Shown: piece by piece, positions 4,760-5,161 of the stretch | How positions within the stretch are numbered: the stretch's first letter is position 1 | Layout: each line of letters opens with the position of its first letter | Assembly (NCBI GenBank): GCA_030147225.1 | Contig: JASLAI010000219.1 | Location: forward strand, 1-5,161 | Direction: 5' to 3' | DNA: 5,161 nucleotides | Origin: Planococcus sp. (in: firmicutes) | GTDB taxonomy: Bacteria; Bacillota; Bacilli; Bacillales_A; Planococcaceae | Position numbers and translations under genes: made by a program | Notes under the pieces: generated by a model | The model's input: the letters and a program-made list of their open reading frames with translations, nothing else | Databases searched by the model: none | What the model was told of the DNA's origin: nothing

Positions 4760-5161
4760 TCATTTTTGGAGTTTGCTTAATATCAAATTGGCGGTTTCTT
4801 CTACAGCCCGGTTCGTCACATCCACTATTTCGCAGCCAATTCGATCCACCACTTTATGGAAATGGGTGATTTCTTCATGGATGCGGTCGATTTTTGCATA
4901 ATTGGCATCATCGTTCAAGCCAAGTGCAATCAATCGTTCTTTACGGATATTATTAAGTTTGTCTGGAGAGATGACTAGGCCAAAACATTTGGTTGGATCT
5001 ACATGGTACAGTTCATCCGGCGGATCCACTTCCGGCACGAGTGGAACGTTTGCGACTTTTAACCGTTTGTGCGCTAAGTATTGAGATAAAGGGGTTTTGG
5101 AAGTTCTCGAAATTCCGACTAAGACAATATCGGCCATCAAGATGCCACGCGGATCCCGTCC
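4760..5161 (-). CDS. ppsR: Pyruvate (phosphate) dikinase regulatory protein, PpsR/YqfL family, C-terminal part
   Basis: The window shows the last 133 residues of a protein that is about 270 residues in this family; the N-terminal half lies beyond base 5161. Members are bifunctional enzymes that phosphorylate a threonine of pyruvate phosphate dikinase or PEP synthase using ADP, and reverse this by phosphate-dependent dephosphorylation, tuning the pyruvate/PEP node. The visible part opens [16 protein letters not shown] and contains the family P-loop GISRTSKTP, then [31 protein letters not shown] and the C-terminal [17 protein letters not shown]. In-frame codons continue upstream to the window edge, so TTG 5140 and ATG 5137 are internal and not starts. 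In B. subtilis YqfL is encoded next to ccpN and affects CcpN-dependent control of gluconeogenic genes; ccpN may therefore lie just outside. Whether the target is PPDK or PEP synthase cannot be told here. Confidence 0.92.
   Translation of the reverse strand, partial: GRDPRGILMADIVLVGISRTSKTPLSQYLAHKRLKVANVPLVPEVDPPDELYHVDPTKCFGLVISPDKLNNIRKERLIALGLNDDANYAKIDRIHEEITHFHKVVDRIGCEIVDVTNRAVEETANLILSKLQK

Noticed and set aside
5135..5140. A start of ppsR at TTG 5140 or ATG 5137
   Set aside because: Open in-frame codons continue to the window edge and encode GRDPRGIL, which is family sequence before the P-loop. The gene is cut by the window and does not start here.
1..5161. A novel multi-gene system, mobile element, CRISPR array, riboswitch or tRNA
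   Set aside because: All complete coding regions are well-known housekeeping families with normal lengths and motifs. I saw no transposase, direct-repeat array, tRNA fold or conserved aptamer. The largest gap between coding regions is about 260 bases.

Overview
The window looks like a housekeeping segment of a low-to-moderate G+C Gram-positive chromosome. It belongs to Bacillales, and a Planococcaceae-type organism is my best guess. That rests on the near-identity of the sigma factor to the Bacillus SigA family, AAGGAGG-type ribosome binding sites, the ppsR-dnaG-rpoD order, and compact rho-independent terminators. The family-level placement is inference. Every recognisable gene lies on the minus strand, so the region reads from right to left.

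From right to left: (1) 5161-4760, the C-terminal half of a PpsR/YqfL-type pyruvate (phosphate) dikinase regulatory protein, cut by the window edge and closed by its own terminator. (2) 4753-4562, a regulatory interval carrying a candidate sigma-A promoter, two DnaA-box-like sequences in the same orientation, and a strong candidate sigma-H promoter. (3) 4561-2759, dnaG, the DNA primase. (4) 2725-1571, rpoD/sigA, the housekeeping sigma factor, 33 nt after dnaG, with a strong ribosome binding site and a terminator at 1520-1557. (5) 1519-1417, the promoter region of the next gene, with a sigma-A promoter and a textbook cre (CcpA) operator over the likely transcription start. (6) 1416-277, an FAD-dependent acyl-CoA dehydrogenase, with a terminator at 237-263. 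(7) 236-1, an AT-rich leader ending in a ribosome binding site and the first codons of another minus-strand gene that leaves the window. By synteny with B. subtilis that gene might be cccA.

The layout implies three separate transcription units. ppsR is a metabolic regulator of the pyruvate/PEP node. dnaG-rpoD is the macromolecular synthesis operon, coupling replication priming to transcription initiation. The acyl-CoA dehydrogenase is a beta-oxidation-type enzyme that appears to be under carbon catabolite repression. The yqxD (P23) gene that precedes dnaG in B. subtilis is absent here.

I found no novel multi-gene system, mobile element, CRISPR array or RNA gene. The points worth a second look are regulatory: the sigma-H promoter and paired DnaA-box-like sites before dnaG, and the cre site before the acyl-CoA dehydrogenase.
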